A stretch of DNA of 13,319 nt from JAKOVR01 sp031415655 (GTDB taxonomy: Bacteria > Actinomycetota > Acidimicrobiia > Acidimicrobiales > Acidimicrobilacustridaceae), in the NCBI GenBank assembly GCA_031415655.1, contig JANOSD010000098.1, forward strand, positions 1-13,319, given 5' to 3'. The position numbers and the translations under genes are program-made. Of the stretch, positions 1 to 6,730 are shown piece after piece (positions within the stretch are counted from its first letter, which is position 1; each line of letters starts with the position of its first letter). The notes below the pieces were generated by a model that made no database searches, was not told the DNA's origin, and saw only the letters and a list, made by a program, of their open reading frames with translations.

Positions 1-981
1 CCGAAGAAGCCGGTGAGCCGGCGTGCGCCACCGGAGCATCACCGCGGCGGTGGCGGTCGGATCGGCTTGACCGACGGTGTCAAGCACGGCGGCGGCACGG
101 CGAGCCGGGAGTGCGCCGACGACCGAGTGCGATGAGTTGGACGCAACAAGCAAACGTTTGGCTACCTCCAAAGATGGCGCCTCGGGCAACACCAGCAACG
201 CTTGCTCCGCCGCGATCAGCGATCCCACCGCGGCGGCAGGACTCAGTCCATCGGTTTCCCATCGGACGGGAATCGACGGCGCCAACACGCCAGCCACGTG
301 TCCGGCGGCAATCGAGAGGGGCGAGATCCGGCCCACCAGGACCAGCATCGTTCCACCCTCGGCCCAGCGATTGGGGAGCTGGCCCGGCAACCCGTCGGCG
401 TCGATCGGCAGTAGCTCCGATGTCGTGACCGCATGCCGGATTGCTCTCCGGCCGTCATCATCAACCCCGCACAAGACCTGCGCATGGGCGATCCACCCCG
501 CCGCAGCAGCCGAAAGCGGTCGCCCCGGCTCGACGGATACCAACACCACCGTGGCCGGGAGCACCCCCGTCACGGGGCCAGGGCGGACCACCATGTCGAG
601 CACTGCCGATGGGTTGGCGAGCTTGGCGATCAGCCCTCGGGGGACGGCACTGGCCGCCTGCGTACTGTCGATCGCCAACGTGCCCGGCAGACGACCCCCC
701 GATCGGCGGATCACCCAACCCTCGCCGAAACCTACCTGGGGGGAGGCGAACGCATGCACAACAAACTGCTCCCCGCCAACCGTGAACTCGATGGTCACGG
801 CGCCCGCCACTGGTACCGTTGACTCGGCCAACACCTTTGCCCCTACGCCGATGACACAGGTAGCGCGAGTGGTGATCACGGATGAGCGCGTTACCTCCAG
901 CGTGGCGTCGTGCGTCGCTCGTATCGCCGGATGACCCTTCGCCCGCACAACCAGTGACGGCAATGGTGAAGGAGCTTGCAC
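1..981 (-). CDS. DUF371 domain protein with RsmI-like C-terminal half (partial, 3' end outside window)
   Basis: An uninterrupted minus-strand frame of 327 codons runs from GTG at 981 off the left edge. It has no stop in the window. Residues about 10-135 look like DUF371: the stretch VRAKGHPAIRATHDATLEVT (12-31), then TCVIGVGAKV (41-50) and a PRGLIAKLANP segment (114-124) follow the pattern of this mainly archaeal family of unknown function. Residues about 142-305 are different. VVLVSVEPGRPLSAAA, then TMLVLVGRISPLSIAAG, then QALLVLPEAPSLEVAKRL line up by eye with the beta-strand/loop layout of RsmI and tetrapyrrole methylases, but the SDAGTP-type SAM-binding signature is not conserved. That half may therefore be degenerate; this is inference. 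The start is supported by a TANNNT box at exactly -12 to -7 (988-993) and an in-frame stop at 991-993. The gene is divergent from the rRNA methyltransferase gene. DUF371 is fairly secure; the C-terminal call is weak. Confidence 0.65.
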   Translation of the reverse strand, partial: MQAPSPLPSLVVRAKGHPAIRATHDATLEVTRSSVITTRATCVIGVGAKVLAESTVPVAGAVTIEFTVGGEQFVVHAFASPQVGFGEGWVIRRSGGRLPGTLAIDSTQAASAVPRGLIAKLANPSAVLDMVVRPGPVTGVLPATVVLVSVEPGRPLSAAAAGWIAHAQVLCGVDDDGRRAIRHAVTTSELLPIDADGLPGQLPNRWAEGGTMLVLVGRISPLSIAAGHVAGVLAPSIPVRWETDGLSPAAAVGSLIAAEQALLVLPEAPSLEVAKRLLVASNSSHSVVGALPARRAAAVLDTVGQADPTATAAVMLRWRTPAHRLLR

Positions 982-987
982 CCATCC

Positions 988-997
988 ACCCTACGCT
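988..997. promoter_or_regulatory. Overlapping divergent -10 boxes for two leaderless genes
   Basis: On the plus strand TACGCT (992-997) occupies -12 to -7 relative to the A of ATG 1004. On the minus strand TAGGGT (993-988) occupies -12 to -7 relative to the G of GTG 981. Both match the actinobacterial TANNNT -10 consensus, and both place +1 on the first base of a start codon, with no Shine-Dalgarno nearby. The two boxes share the TA base pairs at 992-993, so polymerase could occupy only one at a time. This is positional evidence only; the start sites are not measured. Confidence 0.6.
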
Positions 998-1003
998 GCG
1001 GTG

Positions 1004-1678
1004 ATGCAGGCGTTGCGCGGACGGTCAACAGCCGAAGTGGACCCTGTCGTTTGGCGCGAACGGGTGGCGGCTGCCGAACGTATCGTCATCGACGTCGGTA
1101 CGGGCGACGGCCGAACGGTGCTCCGAGTTGCTCGCGCCGAGCCCGATTGGCTCGTGGTCGGGCTCGATGCCAACGCCGAACGAATGACCGAAAGTGCTCG
1201 CCGGGCGATGCGCTCGCCGGCGAAGGGCGGAACCGCCAACGCCATCTTTGTGGTGAGCCTGGTCGAAAACGCCCCCGAACTGCTCCGCGAAATCGCCCAC
1301 GAGGTCTGGGTACAACTTCCCTGGTCTGGATTGTTGCGCGGCGTCGTGCGTGGCGACGAGCCCGTCCTCCAAGGGATACGGGCGCTCTGCCGACCCGATG
1401 CCCGCATCGAGATCACCATCGGCACCGATATCTGGCGTCCGCCGGTACCCGTTGACATTGCCGACCTTTCCCCGATCACCTCCGAAGACGTACAAGGTCC
1501 GTTGGCCGCCCGCTACCGACGAGCCGGACTCGAACTGAAGGCGATCTGCGAGCGGGCAAGCCCGGCAAGCGGGCAAATCACCACCGTCGGACCATCGTCG
1601 TGGCAGCGTCGACTCGATGCCGCTCGAGCCGGGGTTTCGTTCCTCGTTCTCGAGGCCCGACCGCTGCCACCCTTGTAG
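1004..1678 (+). CDS. 16S rRNA (adenine1408-N1)-methyltransferase family protein (KamB/NpmA-like)
   Basis: This 224-residue class I SAM-dependent methyltransferase closely follows the KamB/NpmA family, which methylates N1 of A1408 in the decoding site of 16S rRNA and so confers resistance to several aminoglycosides. Visible landmarks are the SAM loop IDVGTGDG (29-36, Asp30), GLDANAERM (53-61, Asp55), SPAKGG (71-76), LPWSGLLRG (105-113, Trp107), ALCRPDA (127-133), IWRPPVP (143-149), APRY-like AARY (168-171) and SSWQRRL (198-204, Trp200). The two tryptophans match those that clamp the flipped A1408 in NpmA. Length is near the usual 215-220. ATG 1004 is preferred over GTG 1001 because a TACGCT box sits exactly where a leaderless start at 1004 needs it. 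Whether it is a chromosomal housekeeping modifier or a resistance determinant cannot be told from sequence; no mobile element flanks it. It converges on the phasin gene with a 23-bp gap. Confidence 0.85.
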   Translation: MQALRGRSTAEVDPVVWRERVAAAERIVIDVGTGDGRTVLRVARAEPDWLVVGLDANAERMTESARRAMRSPAKGGTANAIFVVSLVENAPELLREIAHEVWVQLPWSGLLRGVVRGDEPVLQGIRALCRPDARIEITIGTDIWRPPVPVDIADLSPITSEDVQGPLAARYRRAGLELKAICERASPASGQITTVGPSSWQRRLDAARAGVSFLVLEARPLPPL

Positions 1679-1701
1679 CGAGGATCCCCCCGTAACAACC
1701 G

Positions 1702-2100
1702 CTACTTCTTGGCCGCCACCTTCTTGGTCGCCACCTTCTTGGCCGCCACCTTCTTGGCCGCCACCTTCTCGGCCGCCACCGGTTTTGCCGCCACCGGTTG
1801 CTCCAAGCGTTGTGCTTGCAACGTCTCGATCTTTTTTTCCAACCGGCGAATATCGGCCTTGGTGGCGATGCCCACGTTGGCAATTTGGGCGCGGATTTCG
1901 CGGTCGATCACCTCAAGGAGACGTTCGCTCTGCTTGCGACTGCGCTCCATCATGTCGTTGGTCATGGTTTGCACTTGATCGGCCTGTTGCTCAGCGGCCT
2001 GCTGGATCGACGCAAGAACCGACTCGAGTCGTTCTTGTGCTGCATGCGTCGCGTCACGGCCAGCGTCGAGTGGATTCTTGAAAAGATCTCGTGGTGCCAT
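1702..2100 (-). CDS. Phasin-like protein with Lys/Ala-rich tail
   Basis: The protein has 132 residues. Residues about 15-97 are strongly helical and Gln/Glu/Arg-rich (for example ERLESVLASIQQAAEQQ at 23-39), and DIRRLEKKIETLQAQRLE (83-100) is a coiled-coil heptad segment of the kind that ends phasin/PhaF-type proteins. The last 30 residues are five-residue repeats of the form KKVAA (about 103-132), a histone-like tail resembling the AAKP/AAKK tails of PhaF, which bind DNA and help position polyhydroxyalkanoate granules. The phasin label rests on this architecture; a nucleoid-associated or generic coiled-coil protein is the alternative. ATG 2100 is chosen because TACCCT at 2112-2107 lies at -12 to -7 and no Shine-Dalgarno is present, indicating a leaderless mRNA. 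A longer frame up to 2412 is unlikely because it would overlap the divergent hydrolase gene. No PHA synthase is in the window. Confidence 0.7.
   Translation of the reverse strand: MAPRDLFKNPLDAGRDATHAAQERLESVLASIQQAAEQQADQVQTMTNDMMERSRKQSERLLEVIDREIRAQIANVGIATKADIRRLEKKIETLQAQRLEQPVAAKPVAAEKVAAKKVAAKKVATKKVAAKK
1706..1795 (-). repeat. 15-bp tandem repeat coding the KKVAA tail
   Basis: Five units close to ttcttggccgccacc (plus strand) run from 1706 to 1780 with one or two mismatches, followed by a degenerate sixth unit at 1781-1795. Each unit is exactly five codons, so copy-number change would lengthen or shorten the lysine-rich tail without a frameshift. Confidence 0.85.
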
Positions 2101-2106
2101 CGGTTG

Positions 2107-2112
2107 AGGGTA
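2107..2112 (-). promoter_or_regulatory. -10 box for leaderless phasin gene
   Basis: On the minus strand TACCCT is followed by six bases and then ATG 2100, so the box falls at -12 to -7 of a transcript starting at the initiator A. No Shine-Dalgarno sequence precedes the ATG. The spacing is the same as at the 981/1004 divergent pair. Confidence 0.5.
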
Positions 2113-2194
2113 AGGCGATCGTGAAGATCCCTGCAAGACCACCGGCCGGCATGAGCCGGATGGCACATGCCACCAACCCACGGTCCATGGTCGG

Positions 2195-2200
2195 TACCGT
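2195..2200 (+). promoter_or_regulatory. Candidate -10 box for alpha/beta-hydrolase gene
   Basis: TACCGT matches TANNNT and would start transcription near 2207, about five bases before GTG 2212, giving a near-leaderless message. It lies inside the short palindrome CGGTACCG. This is weaker than the other boxes because +1 does not coincide with the start codon. Confidence 0.3.
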
Positions 2201-2211
2201 GATGGGTCGCC

Positions 2212-3204
2212 GTGTCCCCTCGCCGTACCTCGCTGTCTGCACGAGACCCCTTTGTGCCCGCGCCTTCGGAGCCGTTGCCCCGGGCAGCCGAACCTTCTGC
2301 GCCCACTGCCGTCCTGCATCGCCGGCGCCTGCTGACGGGCGCGTTTGCCACGGCCGGTGCGATTGCGTTTACCTCTGCCGCATCCGCCTGCGCTACGGCC
2401 AAGCCACCTCAAGTCGCCGCGGTCCGCACCGAGGAACTGCGCTACGGCAACCTTCCCCTACAGCGAGGTGAGCTTCGAGTCCCGATCGAATCCACACCGC
2501 GTCCAGTTGTTGTTTTGGTACACGGCGGGTACTGGCGAACGGGCTTCACCCGCGCCGCCATGGCACCCATTAGCGATGATCTGACCCGCCTCGGCTACGC
2601 CACCTGGAACCTTGATTATCGCACGATCGGCGAGGACGGTGGCGGTTGGCCGGGCACCCCGGCCGATGTCGCCGCCGGCATCGACCACCTTGCCACCGTC
2701 GGTGGGACCCACAACCTTGCCCTCGATCGCGTGGTGTTTCTCGGCCATTCCGCTGGTGCTCAGTTGATGATGTGGGCCGCCAGTCGCACGGGACGAAACG
2801 GACAGGCCGCCGCTCCCGTTCTCCCCAAAGCGCTGGTGAGCCTGTCCGGTGTGCTCGATCTCGAGCGCGCATCGTTGGGAGGTGCGGGGGACCTTGCCAC
2901 GCTCGGCGAAAGCACGCAATCGTTCCTCGGCGGAACACCCGCGCAGCAACCCGAGCGATACCACGGAGCGTCACCGCTGAAACTCGTGCCGTATGGCGTT
3001 CCCACCTTGCTCATCCATGGATCAAAGGATGCCCGGGTGCCGCCCGAACACAGCCGCTCGTTCACCGATGCTGCCACTCGCGCCGGCGACTCGCCCACCT
3101 ATGTCGAACTCACCAACGCCGACCATTTCGACGTCATCCGCGTCGATCGTCGATGGTGGGACGAAGTGATCCGGTGGTTGCCCTCCGTGATTGGCTCTCC
3201 CTGA
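2212..3204 (+). CDS. Tat-exported alpha/beta-hydrolase (probable lipoprotein esterase)
   Basis: The protein has 330 residues. The N-terminus contains HRRRLLTG (36-43), a twin-arginine motif, then a hydrophobic Ala-rich stretch (44-58) and SAASAC (55-60), which reads as a lipobox with Cys60. Export by Tat and lipid anchoring are therefore likely. The hydrolase fold has the oxyanion-hole motif VHGGYW (103-108), nucleophile elbow GHSAG (178-182, Ser180), a likely acid in KDARVP (272-277, Asp273) and ADHFD (303-307, His305). HGGYW plus GHSAG is typical of the BD-FAE/kynurenine-formamidase-like carboxylesterases; the substrate is unknown. The 36 residues ahead of the arginines are unusually long for a signal peptide, so GTG 2254 is a possible alternative start. 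It is divergent from the phasin gene (111 bp), which hints at but does not show a link to polyester metabolism. It converges on the HAD gene, with 21 bp between. Confidence 0.82.
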   Translation: MSPRRTSLSARDPFVPAPSEPLPRAAEPSAPTAVLHRRRLLTGAFATAGAIAFTSAASACATAKPPQVAAVRTEELRYGNLPLQRGELRVPIESTPRPVVVLVHGGYWRTGFTRAAMAPISDDLTRLGYATWNLDYRTIGEDGGGWPGTPADVAAGIDHLATVGGTHNLALDRVVFLGHSAGAQLMMWAASRTGRNGQAAAPVLPKALVSLSGVLDLERASLGGAGDLATLGESTQSFLGGTPAQQPERYHGASPLKLVPYGVPTLLIHGSKDARVPPEHSRSFTDAATRAGDSPTYVELTNADHFDVIRVDRRWWDEVIRWLPSVIGSP

Positions 3205-3225
3205 GAGACAACTTGCGTTGTTGCT

Positions 3226-3978
3226 TCACGCTTTGGATCGTGACCATTCCTCGACCACGGCGGCAAGGTCGTTGGCCACCACCTGCGGCGTTGGTGTCAC
3301 GGGCAAATCATTGGACGTCGTGACACCGGAAAGCACCAAGGCGAACCGATACCCCAAGCGCAGAGCGAACTCTCCGTCGGTGTCGGGACGGTCCCCCACC
3401 ATGACCCCACCGTCCCCGAGGTGGGCCCGAACGAGTCGGGCCATCGCCTCATGGGGCTTTCCGGCGATCTCCGGAGGCACCCCCGTCGCCGTGACGATCG
3501 ACGCCAGAATGGCACCCCCTCCCGGGATCAGACCCTCCGGCGTCGGGTAGGTGGCATCGTCGTTTGTCGCAAGTAGCCGGGCCCCACGCAGAACGGCGGT
3601 CGAGGCAATCCGCATTCGTTCGTAGTTGAAGTCGCGGTGATAGCCGACCATCACGGCATTGGCGTCACCATCGAACACCACCTCTGCTCCTCGTTCTGTC
3701 AGCGCTTCCACGACGCCCGGACCGGCACACACCAGCACCCGTTCCCCCGGCTCCACCAGGGTGGCGGCAGCCATTGCCGATGTGATCACGCCGTCGCCGG
3801 CATCGATGCCCATGCCGGTCAGCTTGGCGACGACCTGCGCTTTCGGTACGGACGAGTTGTTGGTCACGAAGGCGATTGCCTCGCTGGCCGTTCGGAGTTC
3901 ACGCAATGCCTCCACCGATCCGGGGATCGGCTGATCGGCCAACCACACCACACCATCGAGATCAAGTGCCCATGCCAT
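3226..3978 (-). CDS. HAD-IIA family phosphatase (NagD-like)
   Basis: A 250-residue HAD hydrolase of subfamily IIA, close to the usual length. Motif I is LDLDGVV (5-11), with nucleophile Asp6 and acid/base Asp8. Motif II is VTNNSS (38-43). Motif III is Lys174 in AGKPHE (172-177). Motif IV is GDRPDTD (195-201), whose aspartates bind magnesium. The C2-type cap lies between motifs II and III, with VMVGYHRDFNYERM (109-122) as its characteristic segment. The family includes nucleotide phosphatases, p-nitrophenylphosphatases and the mycobacterial glycerol-3-phosphate phosphatase; which substrate applies here is not readable. ATG 3978 is taken because it begins just before motif I; no strong Shine-Dalgarno is present. 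It is divergent from the DUF1015 gene over 94 bp. Confidence 0.88.
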   Translation of the reverse strand: MAWALDLDGVVWLADQPIPGSVEALRELRTASEAIAFVTNNSSVPKAQVVAKLTGMGIDAGDGVITSAMAAATLVEPGERVLVCAGPGVVEALTERGAEVVFDGDANAVMVGYHRDFNYERMRIASTAVLRGARLLATNDDATYPTPEGLIPGGGAILASIVTATGVPPEIAGKPHEAMARLVRAHLGDGGVMVGDRPDTDGEFALRLGYRFALVLSGVTTSNDLPVTPTPQVVANDLAAVVEEWSRSKA

Positions 3979-4072
3979 AGGTCCGATCGTCTCATATCAG
4001 CCGCCCCCCGCCGAGCCGGGCGCTCGGTCCGAAGTTCGGGACTGCCGGTGGCGGTCAGGTAGAACTGTTGTT

Positions 4073-5263
4073 GTGCCCCAGTTCCAACCGTTCCCCGGCC
4101 TCCGCTACGACACCGAACGCGCCCCAATCGTGTTGGTCACGGCGCCTCCGTACGACGTGCTCAGCGATGACGACCGCGCCGAACTCGCAACCCGCCACCC
4201 GCACAACGTCGTCACGATCGACCTCCCCCTTGGCGGCGACGATCCGTATGCGTCGGCGGCTCGCACCCTCACTGCCTGGCGCTCCGATGGCATCCTCCTC
4301 CAGGATCCGCCCTCCTTCTACGGCTATCGCATGACCGCCACGGATGAAGCTGGCCGGGTGCAAACCACCACCGGGGTGTTCGGTGCCCTCGAGCTCACCG
4401 AACCCGAAGCAGGCGGCATTCTCCCCCACGAGCACACCACGCCGAAGGCCAAAACCGATCGCCTCGACCTCACCCGAGCCACCAAGGCCAACCTCTCGGC
4501 GGTCTGGGGGCTCTCCCCCGCTATCGGGCTCACCAAACTGGTCGAGCCACAGCCCGACGATGTTGTATTGGCGTGGGCCGACGACGAACACGTCAAACAT
4601 GCGGTGTGGCCGATCATCGAGCCCGAACGCCAAAAGGCCATCACCGAAGCCGTCGCCAGCGCACCCGTCGTCATCGCTGACGGGCATCACCGGTATGCGA
4701 TCTCCCTCGCCTACCGAGACGAGGTCGGAGCAGAAGGGAAACTCGAAGGTGCCGGAGCAGTGCTCACCTACGTGGTGGAGCTGGCCGAGGATGAGCTCAC
4801 GGTGCTGCCCATTCACCGACTGGTCGGCGATCTCCCCGCCGAGTTCGACCTCGCTACGGCGCTCACGTCCCATTTTGAGGTCGAGGCCGTCGACTCTGAA
4901 ATCGTCGGCGCCAACCTGGTGGACCGTCTCGAAGCCGACGGTGTGCTGTGCCTCTACACCCCCTCGGGAGCGTGGCTCCTCACGCCGAAGCCGAACGCGT
5001 TCGACGGCGTACGAGACCTCGACACCAGCCGCCTCGATGCCGCCCTCGCCGGTCTCCCCGACCACACACTCGTGTATCAACACGGTGTCGGCAACGTTCG
5101 AAATCGTGTCGATAGTGGTGAGTTTCAGGCCGGGATCTTCCTCCGATCTTGCCCGGTCGAAAAGATCCTCGAGATCGCCCATGGCGGCGAGCGCATGCCT
5201 CCGAAGACCACGTTCTTCTTCCCCAAGCCCCGCACCGGCGTGGTTTTCCGAACGTTCAGGTAG
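4073..5263 (+). CDS. DUF1015 family protein
   Basis: This 396-residue cytosolic protein has the DUF1015 landmarks: PPYDVL (25-30) near the N-terminus, LPHEHT (117-122) followed by KAKTDRL, the strongly conserved IADGHHRY (201-208), and a C-terminal FFFPKPRTGVVF segment (about 382-393). The family is widespread in bacteria and archaea, often near serine or phosphoglycerate metabolism genes, but its reaction is not established to my knowledge. Length is normal. GTG 4073 starts the protein just upstream of the conserved N-terminal block; only a weak AGGT lies about a dozen bases ahead. The stop codon TAG at 5261-5263 lies within a tandemly duplicated segment (see repeat). The decayed kinase downstream lies in the same orientation and, in its first part, the same frame. 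Confidence 0.85.
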   Translation: MPQFQPFPGLRYDTERAPIVLVTAPPYDVLSDDDRAELATRHPHNVVTIDLPLGGDDPYASAARTLTAWRSDGILLQDPPSFYGYRMTATDEAGRVQTTTGVFGALELTEPEAGGILPHEHTTPKAKTDRLDLTRATKANLSAVWGLSPAIGLTKLVEPQPDDVVLAWADDEHVKHAVWPIIEPERQKAITEAVASAPVVIADGHHRYAISLAYRDEVGAEGKLEGAGAVLTYVVELAEDELTVLPIHRLVGDLPAEFDLATALTSHFEVEAVDSEIVGANLVDRLEADGVLCLYTPSGAWLLTPKPNAFDGVRDLDTSRLDAALAGLPDHTLVYQHGVGNVRNRVDSGEFQAGIFLRSCPVEKILEIAHGGERMPPKTTFFFPKPRTGVVFRTFR

Positions 5264-5305
5264 GGCTCGACGGCCGCCTCGAACCTTCGCGTAGGGCTCG
5301 ACGGC
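5249..5305 (+). repeat. Imperfect 26-bp direct repeat spanning the DUF1015 stop codon
   Basis: The segments at 5249-5274 and 5280-5305 match at 23 of 26 positions, with a 31-bp period. The last 15 bases, gtagggctcgacggc, are identical. The first copy carries the last codons and TAG of the DUF1015 gene, and the second copy carries the same TAG out of use. It looks like a short tandem duplication of the gene's end. Confidence 0.8.
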
Positions 5306-5747
5306 AACCCCGATCCGATCCGATCAGCCGGTCGCGACGAGGTCCTGGGCGCCGCCGCCGAGGGAGTGCTCCACGTTCGTCGCCGCCATTCCCCTCGAGT
5401 CACGCGGGTGGGAATCGATGGCACTGATGGTGCCGGCAAGAGCACCTTCGCCGACAAGTTGTCCGACGTGCGGCAACGGCGACCGCATGTTCTCGGAAAC
5501 GGAGGTGCGGCTTGTCAATGCCGGTCCCGGTGACTTGCTCATCTTCGACGGCATCTTCCTGCATCGTCCCGAGCTACGGGACCGATGGCATTTCTCGGTC
5601 TTTCTCGAGGCGTGGGACCGGGTGAACCAGGGTCGGGTCGATCGTGCCTGCGAGGGGGCGCCTCGCACGGGCGCGGCCCTCCTCCATCACCTCACTTGGT
5701 GGTGGCACCGCCACGTTCAGGTGATGGTCCAGGTGGCGCCGGAGTGA
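5300..5747 (+). pseudogene. Decayed P-loop nucleoside kinase (uridine-kinase type)
   Basis: Two fragments of one kinase sit in different frames. In the frame of 5300, RDEVLGAAAEGVLHVRR leads into VGIDGTDGAGKSTFADKL. This includes a Walker A motif GTDGAGKST at 5420-5446, and the frame ends at a TGA near 5536. In the frame of 5418, from about 5484, SETEVRLVNAGPGDLL continues into FDGIFLHRPELRDRW (from 5544) and FSVFLEAWDRVNQGRV, the middle part of uridine-kinase-like proteins. Family members normally have roughly 80-100 residues between these landmarks; here about 32 codons remain. So a deletion of around 200 bp combined with a frame change is inferred. The C-terminal third is also missing: the frame ends at TGA 5745-5747, overlapping the korB 3' end by 31 bp. 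No convincing start codon is visible. The call as a remnant rests on recognisable motifs in two frames. Confidence 0.75.
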
Positions 5748-6730
5748 AGCAGCGCGTTGAGGTCGCCGGGCCCTTTGGCCTCTTGGGCGGCGGCGATCTG
5801 TCGACTGGTCGCCTCGCCATACTCGGCTCGGTTCACGGCCCGGAACACCCCAACTGGATTCGGTTCGTGGGGGCCGCTCGCTAAACGCGACAACTGAAAG
5901 GCCAGTCCGTGGTTTGTTTCGTCGTGCACCAACAGTCCGTCGACGCCAACGTCGGCCACGTCGACCACACGCAGTTGCCCATCGGTACCCATCATCACGC
6001 CCCGCTCCTTTTCCGCACCGAAACGGATGGGCTCACCATGAATGAGCGGGATAAGCATGTTGTCGCGGTTGGCTTTCGCAGTGAGAGGCTCGAAGGCTCC
6101 ATCGTTGAATACGTTGCAGTTCTGGTAGATCTCCACCAGCGCCGACCCATTGTGGGCGTGCGCTCGGGTGAAGATCGCCTGCATGTGGGCACGGTCCATG
6201 TCGTGGGTGCGGGCCACAAAACTCGCTTCCGCTCCGAGTGCCACCGAGATCGGGTTGAACGGGTGATCGACGGAACCAAACGGGGTGCTCTTCGTAACTT
6301 TCCCGGTCTCGCTCGTGGGCGAATATTGGCCTTTCGTCAGGCCGTAGATCTGATTATTGAACAGCAAGATAGTGAGGTTCATATTCCGACGAAGGGCGTG
6401 AATGAGATGATTCCCGCCGATCGACAACATGTCGCCATCGCCCCCGATCACCCACACATCAAGGTCGGGACGGGCCATGGCCAGACCCGTCGCGATCGCC
6501 GGCGCACGACCGTGGATGGAGTGCAACCCGTAGGTATTCATGTAGTACGGGAAACGAGCGGCACACCCGATTCCGCTGAGGAAAACGGTGTTCTCTCGCC
6601 GGACACCAAGGTCGGGCATCATCGCCTGAACGGCGGCAAGAATCGAGTAGTCGCCACAACCGGGACACCACCGCACCTCCTGATCCGAGCTCCAGTCCTT
6701 GCGGGTGGTGGGGGGTGCCACGTCAGTCAT
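5717..6730 (-). CDS. korB: 2-oxoglutarate:ferredoxin oxidoreductase, beta subunit
   Basis: The 337-residue thiamine-pyrophosphate-binding subunit of a 2-oxoacid:ferredoxin oxidoreductase. It carries WCPGCGDY (21-28), SGIGCAARF (52-60) and the TPP/magnesium signature GGDGD (96-100), followed about 25 residues later by LFNNQIYGLTKGQ (123-135). With KorA it decarboxylates 2-oxoglutarate to succinyl-CoA and reduces ferredoxin. No separate ferredoxin-like delta subunit is present, as in the two-subunit actinobacterial enzymes (M. tuberculosis Rv2454c/Rv2455c). ATG 6730 overlaps the last codons and stop of korA by 8 bp, which indicates translational coupling. The 3' end overlaps the kinase remnant tail-to-tail. 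Pyruvate as substrate cannot be excluded from sequence. Confidence 0.93.
   Translation of the reverse strand: MTDVAPPTTRKDWSSDQEVRWCPGCGDYSILAAVQAMMPDLGVRRENTVFLSGIGCAARFPYYMNTYGLHSIHGRAPAIATGLAMARPDLDVWVIGGDGDMLSIGGNHLIHALRRNMNLTILLFNNQIYGLTKGQYSPTSETGKVTKSTPFGSVDHPFNPISVALGAEASFVARTHDMDRAHMQAIFTRAHAHNGSALVEIYQNCNVFNDGAFEPLTAKANRDNMLIPLIHGEPIRFGAEKERGVMMGTDGQLRVVDVADVGVDGLLVHDETNHGLAFQLSRLASGPHEPNPVGVFRAVNRAEYGEATSRQIAAAQEAKGPGDLNALLHSGATWTIT

Noticed and set aside
77..934. Long plus-strand open frame of 285 codons
   Set aside because: It is codon-aligned antisense to the DUF371 gene; its composition (Ser/Thr/Ala/Pro) has no recognisable domain, while the opposite strand does.
3208..3221. 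ACAAC/GTTGT hairpin between the convergent hydrolase and HAD genes
   Set aside because: A 5-bp stem with few G-C pairs and no clear T-run is too weak to call as a terminator.
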